From: SVTX01 sp964629615
GTDB taxonomy: Bacteria; Bacillota; Clostridia; Oscillospirales; CAG-272
Direction: 5' to 3'
DNA length: 15,819 nt
Assembly (NCBI GenBank): GCA_964629615.1
Contig: CAZVUD010000036.1
Coordinates: 1-15,819, forward strand
Below are positions 1 through 6,746 of this stretch, one piece after another (the first letter of the stretch is position 1; every line of letters starts with the position of its first letter). The position numbers and the translations under genes were made by a program. The notes under the pieces were generated by a model. That model had not been told where the DNA came from. It worked only from the letters and a program-made list of their open reading frames with translations, and made no database searches.

Positions 1-242
1 AAGGCATCAACGCTGCTATGAAGGCTGCTGCTACTGAGTCCTTCGGTTACAACACAGACGAGATCGTTTCCTCTGACGTTATCGGTATGAGATACGGTTC
101 TCTCTTCGATGCAACACAGACAATGGTTGCAAAGATCGACGACGACACATATCAGGTACAGGTTGTTTCTTGGTACGACAACGAGAACTCCTACACAAGC
201 CAGATGGTTCGTACTATCAAGTACTTCGCAGAGCTTAACTGA
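1..242 (+). CDS. gap: Glyceraldehyde-3-phosphate dehydrogenase, C-terminal part (5' end outside window)
   Basis: This is the last ~79 residues of type I GAPDH, the glycolytic enzyme that converts glyceraldehyde-3-phosphate, NAD+ and phosphate to 1,3-bisphosphoglycerate in the cytosol. The frame is open from the left edge (first full codon at base 3) to TGA at 240-242. Visible family signatures are the IVSSD segment, the GSLFDATQT stretch and the near-terminal WYDNENSYTSQMVRT block, which belongs to the C-terminal end of the catalytic domain. The active-site Cys and most of the Rossmann domain lie outside the window. Codon choice is strongly biased (AAG for Lys, GTT/ATC, AAC), as in rpsO and pnp at the other end, and suggests high expression. 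Nothing follows on this strand: a terminator starts 19 bases after the stop and the next gene converges. The family assignment is secure. Whether the cell has a second gap paralogue cannot be seen. Confidence 0.97.
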   Translation, partial: GINAAMKAAATESFGYNTDEIVSSDVIGMRYGSLFDATQTMVAKIDDDTYQVQVVSWYDNENSYTSQMVRTIKYFAELN

Positions 243-260
243 TCTTAAAAAGTATATATC

Positions 261-297
261 AAAAAAGGGAAGTCCAATTTCTGGACTTCCCTTTTTT
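261..297. terminator. Bidirectional intrinsic terminator between gap and bgl
   Basis: A perfect 16-bp stem (261-276 with 282-297) has a 5-nt loop. The stem core is GGGAAGTCCA, flanked by six A on the left and six T on the right, so each strand reads as a GC-containing hairpin ending in a U tract. It lies between two convergent stop codons (gap TGA at 242, bgl stop at 323) and can serve both transcripts. Confidence 0.93.
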
Positions 298-322
298 GCT
301 TTTGCTCGCAACTACATATATA

Positions 323-1654
323 TCATCTTCCCTTGATCTCACGTATAAGATCGCGGTAGAAATATGCAGACTTCTTCCACTCTGTATTGCCTGTTGCCAT
401 ATCAAGCGATGTAATGCCGAATTTAAAGTTATATGCGGCTGACCATTCAAAATTATCCATAAGGCTCCAGAGGTAATATCCCCTGATATCAAAGCCCTCG
501 TCTATTGCCTTTTCTGTCCATTCAAGGAAGCCCTTTATGTATCTTATACGGTCGTCGTCATTGATGATGCCGTTCTCTCCGACATGCTCTTCTCCCTCGG
601 TATATGTTCCGTTTTCGGTTATATATATCGGGCATTTCAGATCATACAGATCACGGAGCAGATGCACTGCGTCATACACTGCCTTGGGGTAATATTCCGT
701 TCTGTTATTAAGGAAATTGCCGCCCTGCGAAAAGTCCATCTGTGCCTGCTTATTTACCGTAACGGGCACGCGGTTGTAGACGTTGAGCCCAAAGAAATCT
801 ATCGGCTGTGACATGAGCTTAAGGTCGCCGTCGTGTATATCCATAAGAGTTCCCTCTTTTTCAAGATGCTCCAAAATGTAATCACTGTATCTGCCGCCAA
901 GCACTGGATCTGTGTAGAATTTCCAATTGCGCTCATCCTCGTCGATAACAAGCATCTTATCCTCGGGCGAATCTGTAAGTGCATGTCGCTTCCAGATATC
1001 TATAACGATTCCGACATTAGAGTTTTTGAGGCCTAAGCTTCTGAAGGCTTCAACGCCCTTTCCGTGAGCTACAAGTATATTATGTCTTGCCTGATTGCCC
1101 CAAGATTCATTTGTATATCCGGGTGCAAATCCGCCGTGAGCATATCCGACATATGTGGCGATAGGCTCATTTATCGTGCTCCACAGGGGTACGACATCTC
1201 CAAACGCCTCAAACATTTTATATGCATACTCGCCAAACCACTCTATTGAATCACGGTTTATCCAACCGCCGCGATCCTCCAGCGCCTGAGGAAGATCCCA
1301 ATGGTACAGAGTAACATTCGGCATTATTCCATGCTCATTTAAGCTATCAAAGACACGCTTATAGTAATCCATGCCCTTGTCATTCAGCTTTCCGACACCG
1401 TCAGGCAAAACGCGCGACCACGATATGGACATTCTGTAGGAATCCACGCCAAGATCGCACAGATTCTTAAGATCTCTGTCAAATCTGTGATAGCTGTCGC
1501 AAGAAATCGTTGGCTGACCTCCGTTAAATGTCTTGCCCGGCTTTGCGGCAAATACATCCCATATAGACGGTGTACGTCCGTCGTCAAATGCTCCTCCCTC
1601 TACCTGACCTGCGCTGGTAGCAGTACCGAAAATAAAATCCTTTGGAAACGGCAT
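323..1654 (-). CDS. bglA: GH1 family beta-glucosidase
   Basis: A 443-aa glycoside hydrolase family 1 enzyme that probably hydrolyses beta-linked glucosides such as cellobiose to glucose in the cytosol (no signal peptide). The retaining catalytic pair is intact: acid/base E163 in TINEP and nucleophile E347 in ITENG. YHWDLPQALEDRGGW (117-131) and the N-terminal FIFGTATSAGQVEGG are further GH1 hallmarks. WSLMDNFEW (396-404) carries the Glu of unphosphorylated-glucoside enzymes, and I see no 6-phospho-glucosidase signature, so a plain beta-glucosidase is favoured. Length is normal for the family. I chose ATG at 1654 because AGGAGG lies 8 bases upstream; an in-frame ATG at 1690 would add 12 residues but lies upstream of that site and has no comparable one. 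The gene is monocistronic with its own promoter. No transporter or PTS gene is adjacent. Substrate range is inferred, and the symbol is only the conventional name. Confidence 0.93.
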   Translation of the reverse strand: MPFPKDFIFGTATSAGQVEGGAFDDGRTPSIWDVFAAKPGKTFNGGQPTISCDSYHRFDRDLKNLCDLGVDSYRMSISWSRVLPDGVGKLNDKGMDYYKRVFDSLNEHGIMPNVTLYHWDLPQALEDRGGWINRDSIEWFGEYAYKMFEAFGDVVPLWSTINEPIATYVGYAHGGFAPGYTNESWGNQARHNILVAHGKGVEAFRSLGLKNSNVGIVIDIWKRHALTDSPEDKMLVIDEDERNWKFYTDPVLGGRYSDYILEHLEKEGTLMDIHDGDLKLMSQPIDFFGLNVYNRVPVTVNKQAQMDFSQGGNFLNNRTEYYPKAVYDAVHLLRDLYDLKCPIYITENGTYTEGEEHVGENGIINDDDRIRYIKGFLEWTEKAIDEGFDIRGYYLWSLMDNFEWSAAYNFKFGITSLDMATGNTEWKKSAYFYRDLIREIKGR

Positions 1655-1662
1655 ATTGAAGC

Positions 1663-1668
1663 CCTCCT
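1663..1668 (-). promoter_or_regulatory. RBS that fixes the bgl start
   Basis: AGGAGG (read on the minus strand) sits 8 bases before ATG 1654-1652. It argues for the internal start and against the upstream in-frame ATG at 1690. Confidence 0.88.
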
Positions 1669-1690
1669 TAATTTTCTGTCCGAATTTCAC

Positions 1691-1708
1691 AGAGGTATGT
1701 TTTCCTCT
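1691..1708 (-). promoter_or_regulatory. Inverted repeat at the predicted 5' end of the bgl transcript
   Basis: AGAGG (1691-1695) and CCTCT (1704-1708) form a 5-bp inverted repeat with an 8-base spacer, about +4 to +21 from the start site predicted by the bgl promoter. It could be a repressor operator or a small 5' hairpin. Five base pairs is little evidence, so this is only a candidate. No catabolite-response (cre) box was recognised nearby. Confidence 0.3.
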
Positions 1709-1717
1709 TTATAAATA

Positions 1718-1746
1718 ATTGTAACACAACAAATTCCCTTTGTCAA
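1718..1746 (-). promoter_or_regulatory. Sigma-A-type promoter of bgl
   Basis: On the minus strand a consensus TTGACA (1746-1741) is followed by a 17-base spacer and TACAAT (1723-1718, one mismatch to TATAAT). The predicted start near 1711 gives a leader of about 57 nt before ATG 1654. Confidence 0.85.
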
Positions 1747-1769
1747 TGATAATCATCTCATTACAATAC

Positions 1770-1812
1770 AAAAAATACAGCGTGATACTCACAGAGGCAA
1801 GAGTATCACGCT
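1770..1812 (-). terminator. Terminator of the spoIIIA operon
   Basis: A 12-bp perfect stem (AGCGTGATACTC 1779-1790 with 1801-1812) has a 10-nt loop. Read on the minus strand it is followed by GTATTTTTTG, a U tract. It begins about 20 bases after the spoIIIAH stop. Confidence 0.88.
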
Positions 1813-1832
1813 ATATACGTTTTATTTATATA

Positions 1833-2411
1833 TCATATCTCCTTTGCAACTATCGTGATATTCACAGGCTCGATACCCGCCTGCTCGAATACGACTGCGT
1901 TTATCTGCGCAAGCTGAGATGCATTCAGCTTGCCCGCACAGCTTACCACCACGTTTGCAGTATCACCGTTTATTACCGTAACACATTTTTCAAAGCCCTT
2001 TGAAACGATTATGGACTCAATGTTTGCCTCCTGCTTCATCTCAAGGCTTATCTGCTTGATCTCTGCCACTGCCTCAGCCTTTACCTCATCTGTTGCATTC
2101 TGATTGTCTATCACCGCATTAAGCACTTCAAGAGCCTCATCTCTCGCTCTCTGTCTGCTCACCTGAACAGATGAAAAATACGCTTCGCCTGCGCTTTGTG
2201 TATCAGAGCTTCCAGATGTGGGGTTTTTCTGACCGTCAAGCTCACCCTGCATGCCGTCGCCTCCGCTGTATGTATAACCGTCGTCATCATCGGAAAACAG
2301 CACCACATTCAAGGCTACTGCCACGCCTATAAGCGCCACCGCCCCTATTATTATCAGATTTCTTTTCCCTATCTTAAGGAATACACTCTTAACCTTTTCT
2401 GCGAAAGTCAT
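1833..2411 (-). CDS. spoIIIAH: Stage III sporulation protein AH
   Basis: A 192-aa bitopic membrane protein of the mother cell. In Bacillus subtilis SpoIIIAH binds forespore SpoIIQ across the engulfment membranes and forms part of the ring-shaped A-Q channel. A short basic cytosolic segment (1-18, KIGKR) precedes one membrane helix (about 19-39). A polar linker rich in Asp, Gly and Ser follows (40-75), then an Arg/Glu-rich helix (about 78-98) and the C-terminal YscJ/EscJ-like ring-building domain (about 100-192). It is somewhat shorter than the B. subtilis protein. The start at 2411 is supported by GGAGGG 7 bases upstream; an in-frame ATG at 2486 would add 25 unlikely residues. It is the last operon gene, 78 bases after spoIIIAG, the largest gap in the operon. 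That gap contains a sigma-E-like promoter. Identity rests on domain layout and operon position. Confidence 0.92.
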   Translation of the reverse strand: MTFAEKVKSVFLKIGKRNLIIIGAVALIGVAVALNVVLFSDDDDGYTYSGGDGMQGELDGQKNPTSGSSDTQSAGEAYFSSVQVSRQRARDEALEVLNAVIDNQNATDEVKAEAVAEIKQISLEMKQEANIESIIVSKGFEKCVTVINGDTANVVVSCAGKLNASQLAQINAVVFEQAGIEPVNITIVAKEI

Positions 2412-2418
2412 GTTATCG

Positions 2419-2424
2419 CCCTCC
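2419..2424 (-). promoter_or_regulatory. RBS that fixes the spoIIIAH start
   Basis: GGAGGG on the minus strand lies 7 bases before ATG 2411-2409. It excludes the longer in-frame start at 2486, which lies upstream of the predicted promoter elements at 2448-2476. Confidence 0.8.
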
Positions 2425-2447
2425 CAAATGTTTTTATTTTGTGTTAC

Positions 2448-2476
2448 ATTATATTTGCATGCATATGGAAGTATTC
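2448..2476 (-). promoter_or_regulatory. Candidate internal sigma-E promoter before spoIIIAH
   Basis: Minus strand: GAATACT (2476-2470), 14 bases, then AATATAAT (2455-2448). The first element matches six of seven positions of the sigma-E -35 consensus as I recall it (K-M-ATATT). The second matches six of eight of CATACAAT. The same AATATAATGT block at the same 14-base spacing precedes spoIIIAA. TATAAT inside it also resembles a sigma-A -10, but no good -35 lies 17 bases upstream. Confidence 0.5.
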
Positions 2477-2489
2477 CACTATGCAAAAA

Positions 2490-3017
2490 TTAATTTATCA
2501 GCACCCACACTTTATTCATGGGCACTCCGTATGAGCTTGAGATCATGCTCTCAAGCTGGCTTTTAAGCCCCGATATATTATTTCCTGTAAGTATTACTCC
2601 AATACCCGATATCTCAGGCATCCTCTGCCCGATATACAATGGTCTTGCATCCGAACCACTGCCTATTATGACATATTCCTCCCTGTCGCTACCGCTGACC
2701 CTTTGCTTATCCGTAGCATAGATGCGCTCGCATGTACTGCCTATACTGACGCACACGAATACGTCATTTACACCCGAGAGTTTTTTGCACATAGCTCCTA
2801 TCTCACCCTCAAGTGACGCCTTATATGTGTAAGCGTCTACCTCAATATCCGTATCAGACGCCTCTTGCTTTTCTCCGTCGTGCTCAAAAAAGCTTCCGCT
2901 TCCGATAAAGAGCATGATAAGCCCTGCCAAAAGCCCGAAGATCACGATCCAGAACGTACCGTTTTTTTTCATGTGATCCACCGTGCCCATTATCTCCTTG
3001 CCTGTCCTTTGCGGCAT
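2490..3017 (-). CDS. spoIIIAG: Stage III sporulation protein AG
   Basis: A 175-aa mother-cell membrane protein. In B. subtilis SpoIIIAG forms a large 30-fold ring in the A-Q channel. One membrane helix (about 22-40, WIVIFGLLAGLIMLFIG) follows a short basic N-terminus. After it come an acidic linker (43-62) and the ring-building domain (about 63-175), whose central insert (about 98-130) corresponds to the beta-triangle region of the family. SGVNDVFVCVSI (81-92) and the C-terminal GVPMNKVWVLI are typical. I chose ATG 3017 because GGAGGG lies 5 bases upstream, overlapping the end of spoIIIAF. Only 2 bases separate the two genes, so coupling is likely. An alternative ATG at 2990 has an RBS that is too close (AAGGAG, 3 bases). 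The protein is shorter than its B. subtilis counterpart. Confidence 0.9.
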   Translation of the reverse strand: MPQRTGKEIMGTVDHMKKNGTFWIVIFGLLAGLIMLFIGSGSFFEHDGEKQEASDTDIEVDAYTYKASLEGEIGAMCKKLSGVNDVFVCVSIGSTCERIYATDKQRVSGSDREEYVIIGSGSDARPLYIGQRMPEISGIGVILTGNNISGLKSQLESMISSSYGVPMNKVWVLIN

Positions 3018-3019
3018 AA

Positions 3020-3481
3020 TTACCCTCCGACCATCATATCTACAGAGCATTTGTATTTTATTTGCAAATACTCTGATATTTTATTTGAATCTGCAAGCAC
3101 GGCGCTCCCCTTAAGCACCACGCTGATACGCGCATCGCCATCATGTGCAAACACATACACATCAACAGAATCGGCGTAAATCCCGAAGCTATCGCAGATA
3201 TCTTGCTTTACCGTATCGGATGCGATATCAAGATAACCCTTCTCTATATTGTCATAGAACATCTTCTCATAATCCTCCCTTGAGCCTGTGTATTCCCCCT
3301 CAAGTTTTGAAATATCAAGCTCACTCAGCCAAGACACCGCATTCATAAGCGGAGCAAGCGTGACCGCGATAATGCAGACTCCGCATATAAGCTCCATATA
3401 CTTTCCGTCCCTTGGGAAAACACATTTTGCCGCAAAGCATATTACGCATATTCCCAGAACAGATATAAGATACCCCTTCAA
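3020..3481 (-). CDS. spoIIIAF: Stage III sporulation protein AF (TTG start)
   Basis: A 153-aa membrane protein of the SpoIIIA complex. Two N-terminal membrane helices (about 4-20 and 28-48) are followed by a soluble domain (about 60-153) that ends in a small ring-building-like fold (SVDVYVFAHDGDARISVVLKG). The family is recognised from length, topology and position between AE and AG. The start is TTG (3481-3479), overlapping the spoIIIAE stop as TTGA. It is supported by AAGGCGG 7 bases upstream and by in-frame KGYLISVLGI continuing directly into the first helix. The stop TAA is followed 2 bases later by spoIIIAG. The overlap suggests that ribosomes finishing AE restart on AF. Function in the channel is known from B. 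subtilis; the molecular role of AF itself is poorly defined. Confidence 0.9.
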   Translation of the reverse strand: MKGYLISVLGICVICFAAKCVFPRDGKYMELICGVCIIAVTLAPLMNAVSWLSELDISKLEGEYTGSREDYEKMFYDNIEKGYLDIASDTVKQDICDSFGIYADSVDVYVFAHDGDARISVVLKGSAVLADSNKISEYLQIKYKCSVDMMVGG

Positions 3482-4623
3482 TACATCACCGCCTTATCCA
3501 GCGCGCAACCGCAGCCGCAAAGCAGTCCGAAGGATATAAAGAACACACTTGAGCATATAGTGGCTACGCTGAGCAGATATCCGTAGAGGGATGATATCTC
3601 AGACAAGAGCGACGCCTCACCGTCACATCCTATCATACCTGCAAATGAGGATGTGAGCGAATACAGCACCCTGAGGATCGCAAGCTGGACGACGGTTGGC
3701 AAAAGCATGAGCACAAGTATTATGATCCCCCCTATTCCGACAGTTCCCCTCATTATATCAACGCTTGACGCAACATGCCCGAGCGTGGATGCAACCGAGC
3801 CGCCAAACAGCGGGATAAAGCTGCTTATTGCAAATTTTGTACCGCGCATCGTAAAATTGTCTGCCTTTGCCGAGATGAATGTCTGCGACGTGATAGACAC
3901 GGTAAGCACAGCCATGAGGAGCGAAAGCATGAAGGTATAGCTCTTTTTTACGGATGATGACACACTTATCAGGGCGCGCGAATGTGTAAATGTTGAGCAT
4001 ATGCATAGGCACAGGCAAAAGCAGAACACTGGAAACACGGTATATGAAAGCAGAAACTCACACACCGTCAGCGTAATTCCGAATGATGAGGAAGCAGATA
4101 CCGCAGTGCTTATATTTCCGCCCATGGCATACAATGCGCCTGACAAAGGTATATATGCGGATGCAAGTATGCACAGCTCATTAAAATAGGATCTCAGCAT
4201 AGAGAGGGACGACATGCATCCTGATGCTATGGAGGCAAACACGCACACCGATGACACCACCCTCATGACCTCCTGCGATCTTCCGCTGAGCGCCTTTGAT
4301 ATGACATGCGACACGGATGATATCATTATAAGCCCCATCACAGAGCAAAGTGCAGGCAGAGCTGCCTTCACACCTGCGAGAAAACTGTCTGACAATTCCG
4401 ACAGAAGATATGCAGGTGCTGACATCTCGGCTATGCCATCGCTTTCATTGCCTGTTCCGTTTATGAAGGTATCGGGGAGCTTGTCTTTTACGTCATTTGG
4501 AATGCTGTCAATAAAATCCCGATACTCCGACATGCATGTCTGCTCCTCGCAAAAAGCATTTTGCGTCAGCATGAGCATAACGCAGACAAAAATAAATATA
4601 AGCTTAAATATCCTTGCTTTCAT
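3478..4623 (-). CDS. spoIIIAE: Stage III sporulation protein AE
   Basis: A 381-aa polytopic membrane protein, the largest integral component of the SpoIIIA channel in the mother-cell membrane. A cleavable signal peptide is plausible (1-25; basic MKAR, hydrophobic core, then NAFCEE). No lipobox is formed, since the Cys is preceded by NAF. A polar segment (26-65) precedes six or seven hydrophobic segments between about 85 and 375. The SSFIPLFGGSVAST block (267-280) is characteristic of the family. A run of alternating Cys in one helix (CFCLCLCICS, 201-210) is unusual. The start ATG 4623 lies 2 bases after the spoIIIAD stop with no recognisable RBS, so expression probably depends on coupling. 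The end overlaps spoIIIAF by 4 bases. Length and position fit the family well. Confidence 0.93.
   Translation of the reverse strand: MKARIFKLIFIFVCVMLMLTQNAFCEEQTCMSEYRDFIDSIPNDVKDKLPDTFINGTGNESDGIAEMSAPAYLLSELSDSFLAGVKAALPALCSVMGLIMISSVSHVISKALSGRSQEVMRVVSSVCVFASIASGCMSSLSMLRSYFNELCILASAYIPLSGALYAMGGNISTAVSASSSFGITLTVCEFLLSYTVFPVFCFCLCLCICSTFTHSRALISVSSSVKKSYTFMLSLLMAVLTVSITSQTFISAKADNFTMRGTKFAISSFIPLFGGSVASTLGHVASSVDIMRGTVGIGGIIILVLMLLPTVVQLAILRVLYSLTSSFAGMIGCDGEASLLSEISSLYGYLLSVATICSSVFFISFGLLCGCGCALDKAVMY
3489..3495 (-). promoter_or_regulatory. RBS supporting the TTG start of spoIIIAF
   Basis: AAGGCGG on the minus strand (one mismatch to AAGGAGG) lies 7 bases before TTG 3481-3479, inside the end of spoIIIAE. 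No ATG or GTG in the AF frame offers a better site. Confidence 0.7.
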
Positions 4624-4625
4624 AT

Positions 4626-5018
4626 CTACACAAATTCAAGCAGCTCCCGCGCCACAGAAAATATATCATCTATCACGGGCAATGCAAGTATCATTATCTG
4701 TATACCTCCGTAAAGCTCTGCAAAATAGGCTATGCTCTCCTCCCCTGCATCCCTGCACATGATAGCACACACATGGGTCATGACGGATATGCACATTGCC
4801 TTTATTATAAGCTCTGCATACTCGGAGATACCGCTATCAGACAACGTGTGCGTGATATAGCCCACTATGTCTGACAGAGATGAGATGCATATACCTGCCA
4901 ATAGCACGGAGGCACATATCTTAAACAGTATTGCCATATCCTTGGAGGCGACTTTTAATATGATCGCAAGCACAAGGCATATGATACATGTTGCGCATAT
5001 CTTCAAGCTCTCCTTCAT
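4626..5018 (-). CDS. spoIIIAD: Stage III sporulation protein AD
   Basis: A 130-aa integral membrane protein with hydrophobic segments at about 5-24, 29-56 and 67-90, plus a C-terminal amphipathic or membrane stretch (about 100-128, GGIQIMILALPVIDDIF). It belongs to the SpoIIIAC/AD family and sits directly after AC, as in B. subtilis, where both are required for sigma-G activity in the forespore. The start ATG 5018 is 2 bases after the AC stop (TAA-AT-ATG) with no evident Shine-Dalgarno sequence, so translation is probably coupled to AC. The stop TAG is likewise 2 bases before spoIIIAE. The assignment relies on family length, hydrophobic pattern and operon order. A biochemical role is not established. 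Confidence 0.92.
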   Translation of the reverse strand: MKESLKICATCIICLVLAIILKVASKDMAILFKICASVLLAGICISSLSDIVGYITHTLSDSGISEYAELIIKAMCISVMTHVCAIMCRDAGEESIAYFAELYGGIQIMILALPVIDDIFSVARELLEFV

Positions 5019-5020
5019 AT

Positions 5021-5215
5021 TTAAAATCCGAATACCGAACGTATAAGTCCGAAAAGCTTGTCTATCTCCTCTATAAGCATAAGAAACACGACCACTATAC
5101 CCGCGATCGTAACGAACATAGCCTGCTCGTCCCTCCCTGATTTTGAAAGGATCTGCGCGGCGACGGAAACAAGTATTCCGACGCCCGCGACCTTTAATAT
5201 CACTCCGACATCCAT
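5021..5215 (-). CDS. spoIIIAC: Stage III sporulation protein AC
   Basis: A 64-aa membrane protein with two helices (about 6-22 and 33-50) joined by a short charged loop (KSGRDEQ, 25-31). The length and KVAGVGILVSVAAQIL...FVTIAGIVVVFLML pattern match SpoIIIAC, which is always very short. The start ATG 5215 has AGAGGA 10 bases upstream. The gene begins 16 bases after spoIIIAB and ends 2 bases before spoIIIAD. It is one of the two shortest genes in this window and would be easy to miss outside its operon. Known mutants in B. subtilis block sporulation at stage III; no catalytic function is expected. Confidence 0.93.
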   Translation of the reverse strand: MDVGVILKVAGVGILVSVAAQILSKSGRDEQAMFVTIAGIVVVFLMLIEEIDKLFGLIRSVFGF

Positions 5216-5231
5216 ATCAAATACGTCCTCT

Positions 5232-5708
5232 TTACCATAATACTATCATAAGTCCGAAGCTTGCACACATCCATATCGCGCTTCCGACCTTGTTTCGTGA
5301 CGGTATATCGTCACTGAGATCGCGTCTTTCCTCAAGAAGTGCTTCTATATAATAATCACAGCGTCTGAGCTGCTCATCCTTATATGTACTGCCAAACTCC
5401 CGTGAAAAGCAGGAGAGCAGACGCATGCTCTCACGCTCCAGATATATCTTTCCCTCATCCAGCATCATATCAAGGCTTGTAGGATCAGGCAGGCGACATC
5501 CGCATCCCTCGATCATCTCTCTGTCCGCGCTCTTAAGTATATCCGATATAGGCTTGGAATAGCAGTCTATCTGACCCTTGATATAAAACAGCAGGGATAT
5601 GTAAGAATCAAGCACCGACAGCTTTTTCTTTTCAAATCTGCAAAATGAAAATGAGAGCACACCGCCTGCAAGTGCTAAGAGCAAGCTCCCGAAAAGCTTT
5701 AATATCAT
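5232..5708 (-). CDS. spoIIIAB: Stage III sporulation protein AB
   Basis: A 158-aa protein with an N-terminal membrane helix (about 3-21), a cytosolic helical domain (about 24-138) and a C-terminal membrane helix (about 142-158, VGSAIWMCASFGLMIVLW). In B. subtilis SpoIIIAB resembles the GspF-type platform proteins of type II secretion and type IV pilus systems and is thought to partner the SpoIIIAA ATPase. The start ATG 5708 overlaps the spoIIIAA stop as ATGA, with GGAGG just upstream, a coupled arrangement that suits two partner subunits. Length is close to the usual ~170 aa. The family's helical pattern and conserved early SYISLLFYIKGQI segment support the call. Confidence 0.92.
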   Translation of the reverse strand: MILKLFGSLLLALAGGVLSFSFCRFEKKKLSVLDSYISLLFYIKGQIDCYSKPISDILKSADREMIEGCGCRLPDPTSLDMMLDEGKIYLERESMRLLSCFSREFGSTYKDEQLRRCDYYIEALLEERRDLSDDIPSRNKVGSAIWMCASFGLMIVLW

Positions 5709-6628
5709 GATACCTCCTTATGATATGTAACACTGTGATCAAATCCACCCATGCCGTCACGCGATATCCCGACATAGCATCCGAATATTCCTGCGCTGTG
5801 CAAAAGGCGTATACCCGTGCGGCTCATCAATTGATCTATGCTTCCTGCATGCGCGCTGGCGATCAGCGGAATTCCGCAATTGTGCGACGAGATCAGCGCA
5901 TGCGCCTCCTTTGGATCTCCTATCTCATCGCAGATGATAAGCTCGGGATTCAGTGTCCTCGTGGCTATCTCTATACCTATCCTTTTCGGATATCCTGACA
6001 GAACATCTATGCTCATCCTCTCAGAGTCAAGAGAAAATGAAAGCTCGCCGCGAGTATCTATGACGACTACTCTTCTTGCCGTATCTCCCATCGACGCATA
6101 TCTTGCAATACCTCTCAGCAGAGTCGTTTTTCCAACGCCCGGCGGAGAATATATAAGTATTACCTTGCCCTTTGGCAATGTGTCAAGCAGATCGCACATC
6201 TCACGCCCCACTCTCCTTGTTGCGTGGGGTATCCTTATGCAAAGCACGCATACATCGTGCACTCCGCTGACCGCTTCGCCATCCCCCGAGGCACGTCCTC
6301 CTATTCCGACGCGAACACCACCGTCAAGAATCAGATACCCGTTATTTATGGTGTCGCTGTATGCATACAGAGATCCGTTACACATACATTTCAGTATACC
6401 CTCTAGCTCCGACATGCACAATACGACGTCAAGCATGATATTCTTTCCGCCGCATATGACGGATGAGTGCCTTCCCGAGCGCAGTCTTACCTCCTCAAGG
6501 TTGCCGTATACCGCGGCTTTATTTACCGCTGATACTACGCTTAAGGGCAAGAGGCTCTCTATATGGGATGGCAACACTTCCCTTATATCCGCTTCTTTTT
6601 TTGAGCTTACGTAATTTATCACTTTCAT
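5705..6628 (-). CDS. spoIIIAA: Stage III sporulation protein AA, ATPase
   Basis: A 307-aa cytosolic ATPase of the PilT/GspE-like secretion family that energises the SpoIIIA-SpoIIQ channel in the mother cell. The N-terminal domain (about 1-150) carries the family's EEVRLRSGR and LDGGVRVGIGGRA motifs. The P-loop is SPPGVGKTTLL (161-171) and Walker B is ELIICDEIGD (229-238). A later conserved His (ASAHAGSID, 258-265) matches the downstream sensor region of the family. It is the first gene of an eight-gene operon. The start ATG 6628 has GAAGGA about 9 bases upstream, and the end overlaps spoIIIAB by 4 bases. All key nucleotide-binding residues are present, so it should be active. Confidence 0.96.
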   Translation of the reverse strand: MKVINYVSSKKEADIREVLPSHIESLLPLSVVSAVNKAAVYGNLEEVRLRSGRHSSVICGGKNIMLDVVLCMSELEGILKCMCNGSLYAYSDTINNGYLILDGGVRVGIGGRASGDGEAVSGVHDVCVLCIRIPHATRRVGREMCDLLDTLPKGKVILIYSPPGVGKTTLLRGIARYASMGDTARRVVVIDTRGELSFSLDSERMSIDVLSGYPKRIGIEIATRTLNPELIICDEIGDPKEAHALISSHNCGIPLIASAHAGSIDQLMSRTGIRLLHSAGIFGCYVGISRDGMGGFDHSVTYHKEVS

Positions 6629-6651
6629 ATATCTGCATCCTTCCCTGACAC

Positions 6652-6680
6652 ATTATATTGAGCGGTATCTGAATTCATGC
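6652..6680 (-). promoter_or_regulatory. Candidate sigma-E promoter of the spoIIIA operon
   Basis: Minus strand: GCATGAA (6680-6674), 14 bases, then AATATAAT (6659-6652), followed by GT. The -10 block and spacing match those before spoIIIAH exactly. The -35 keeps only the KMAT core of the sigma-E consensus. spoIIIA is transcribed by sigma-E in B. subtilis, so the position is expected. A sigma-A reading of TATAAT lacks a good -35. Confidence 0.5.
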
Positions 6681-6687
6681 ATGTTTT

Positions 6688-6726
6688 TTAAAATAAGCAG
6701 GCGGCAGAGCTTAAAGCTCTGCCGCC
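6688..6726 (-). terminator. Terminator after the flavodiiron gene
   Basis: A 12-bp GC-rich perfect stem (GGCGGCAGAGCT 6700-6711 with 6715-6726) has a 3-nt loop. On the minus strand it is followed by TGCTTATTTT, a short U-rich tail. It starts about 20 bases after the stop at 6747 and separates the lgt-CPBP-flavodiiron unit from spoIIIA. Confidence 0.88.
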
Positions 6727-6746
6727 ATGGATATTTATACTGATCT

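Noticed and set aside
323..1654. 6-phospho-beta-glucosidase instead of beta-glucosidase
   Set aside because: The NFEW motif at 401-404 is typical of enzymes acting on unphosphorylated glucosides, and no PTS genes are nearby.
5838..6614. 258-codon open frame on the plus strand opposite spoIIIAA
   Set aside because: Shadow of a conserved ATPase gene. The composition (Ser/Thr/Pro/Arg-rich) is typical of antisense frames.
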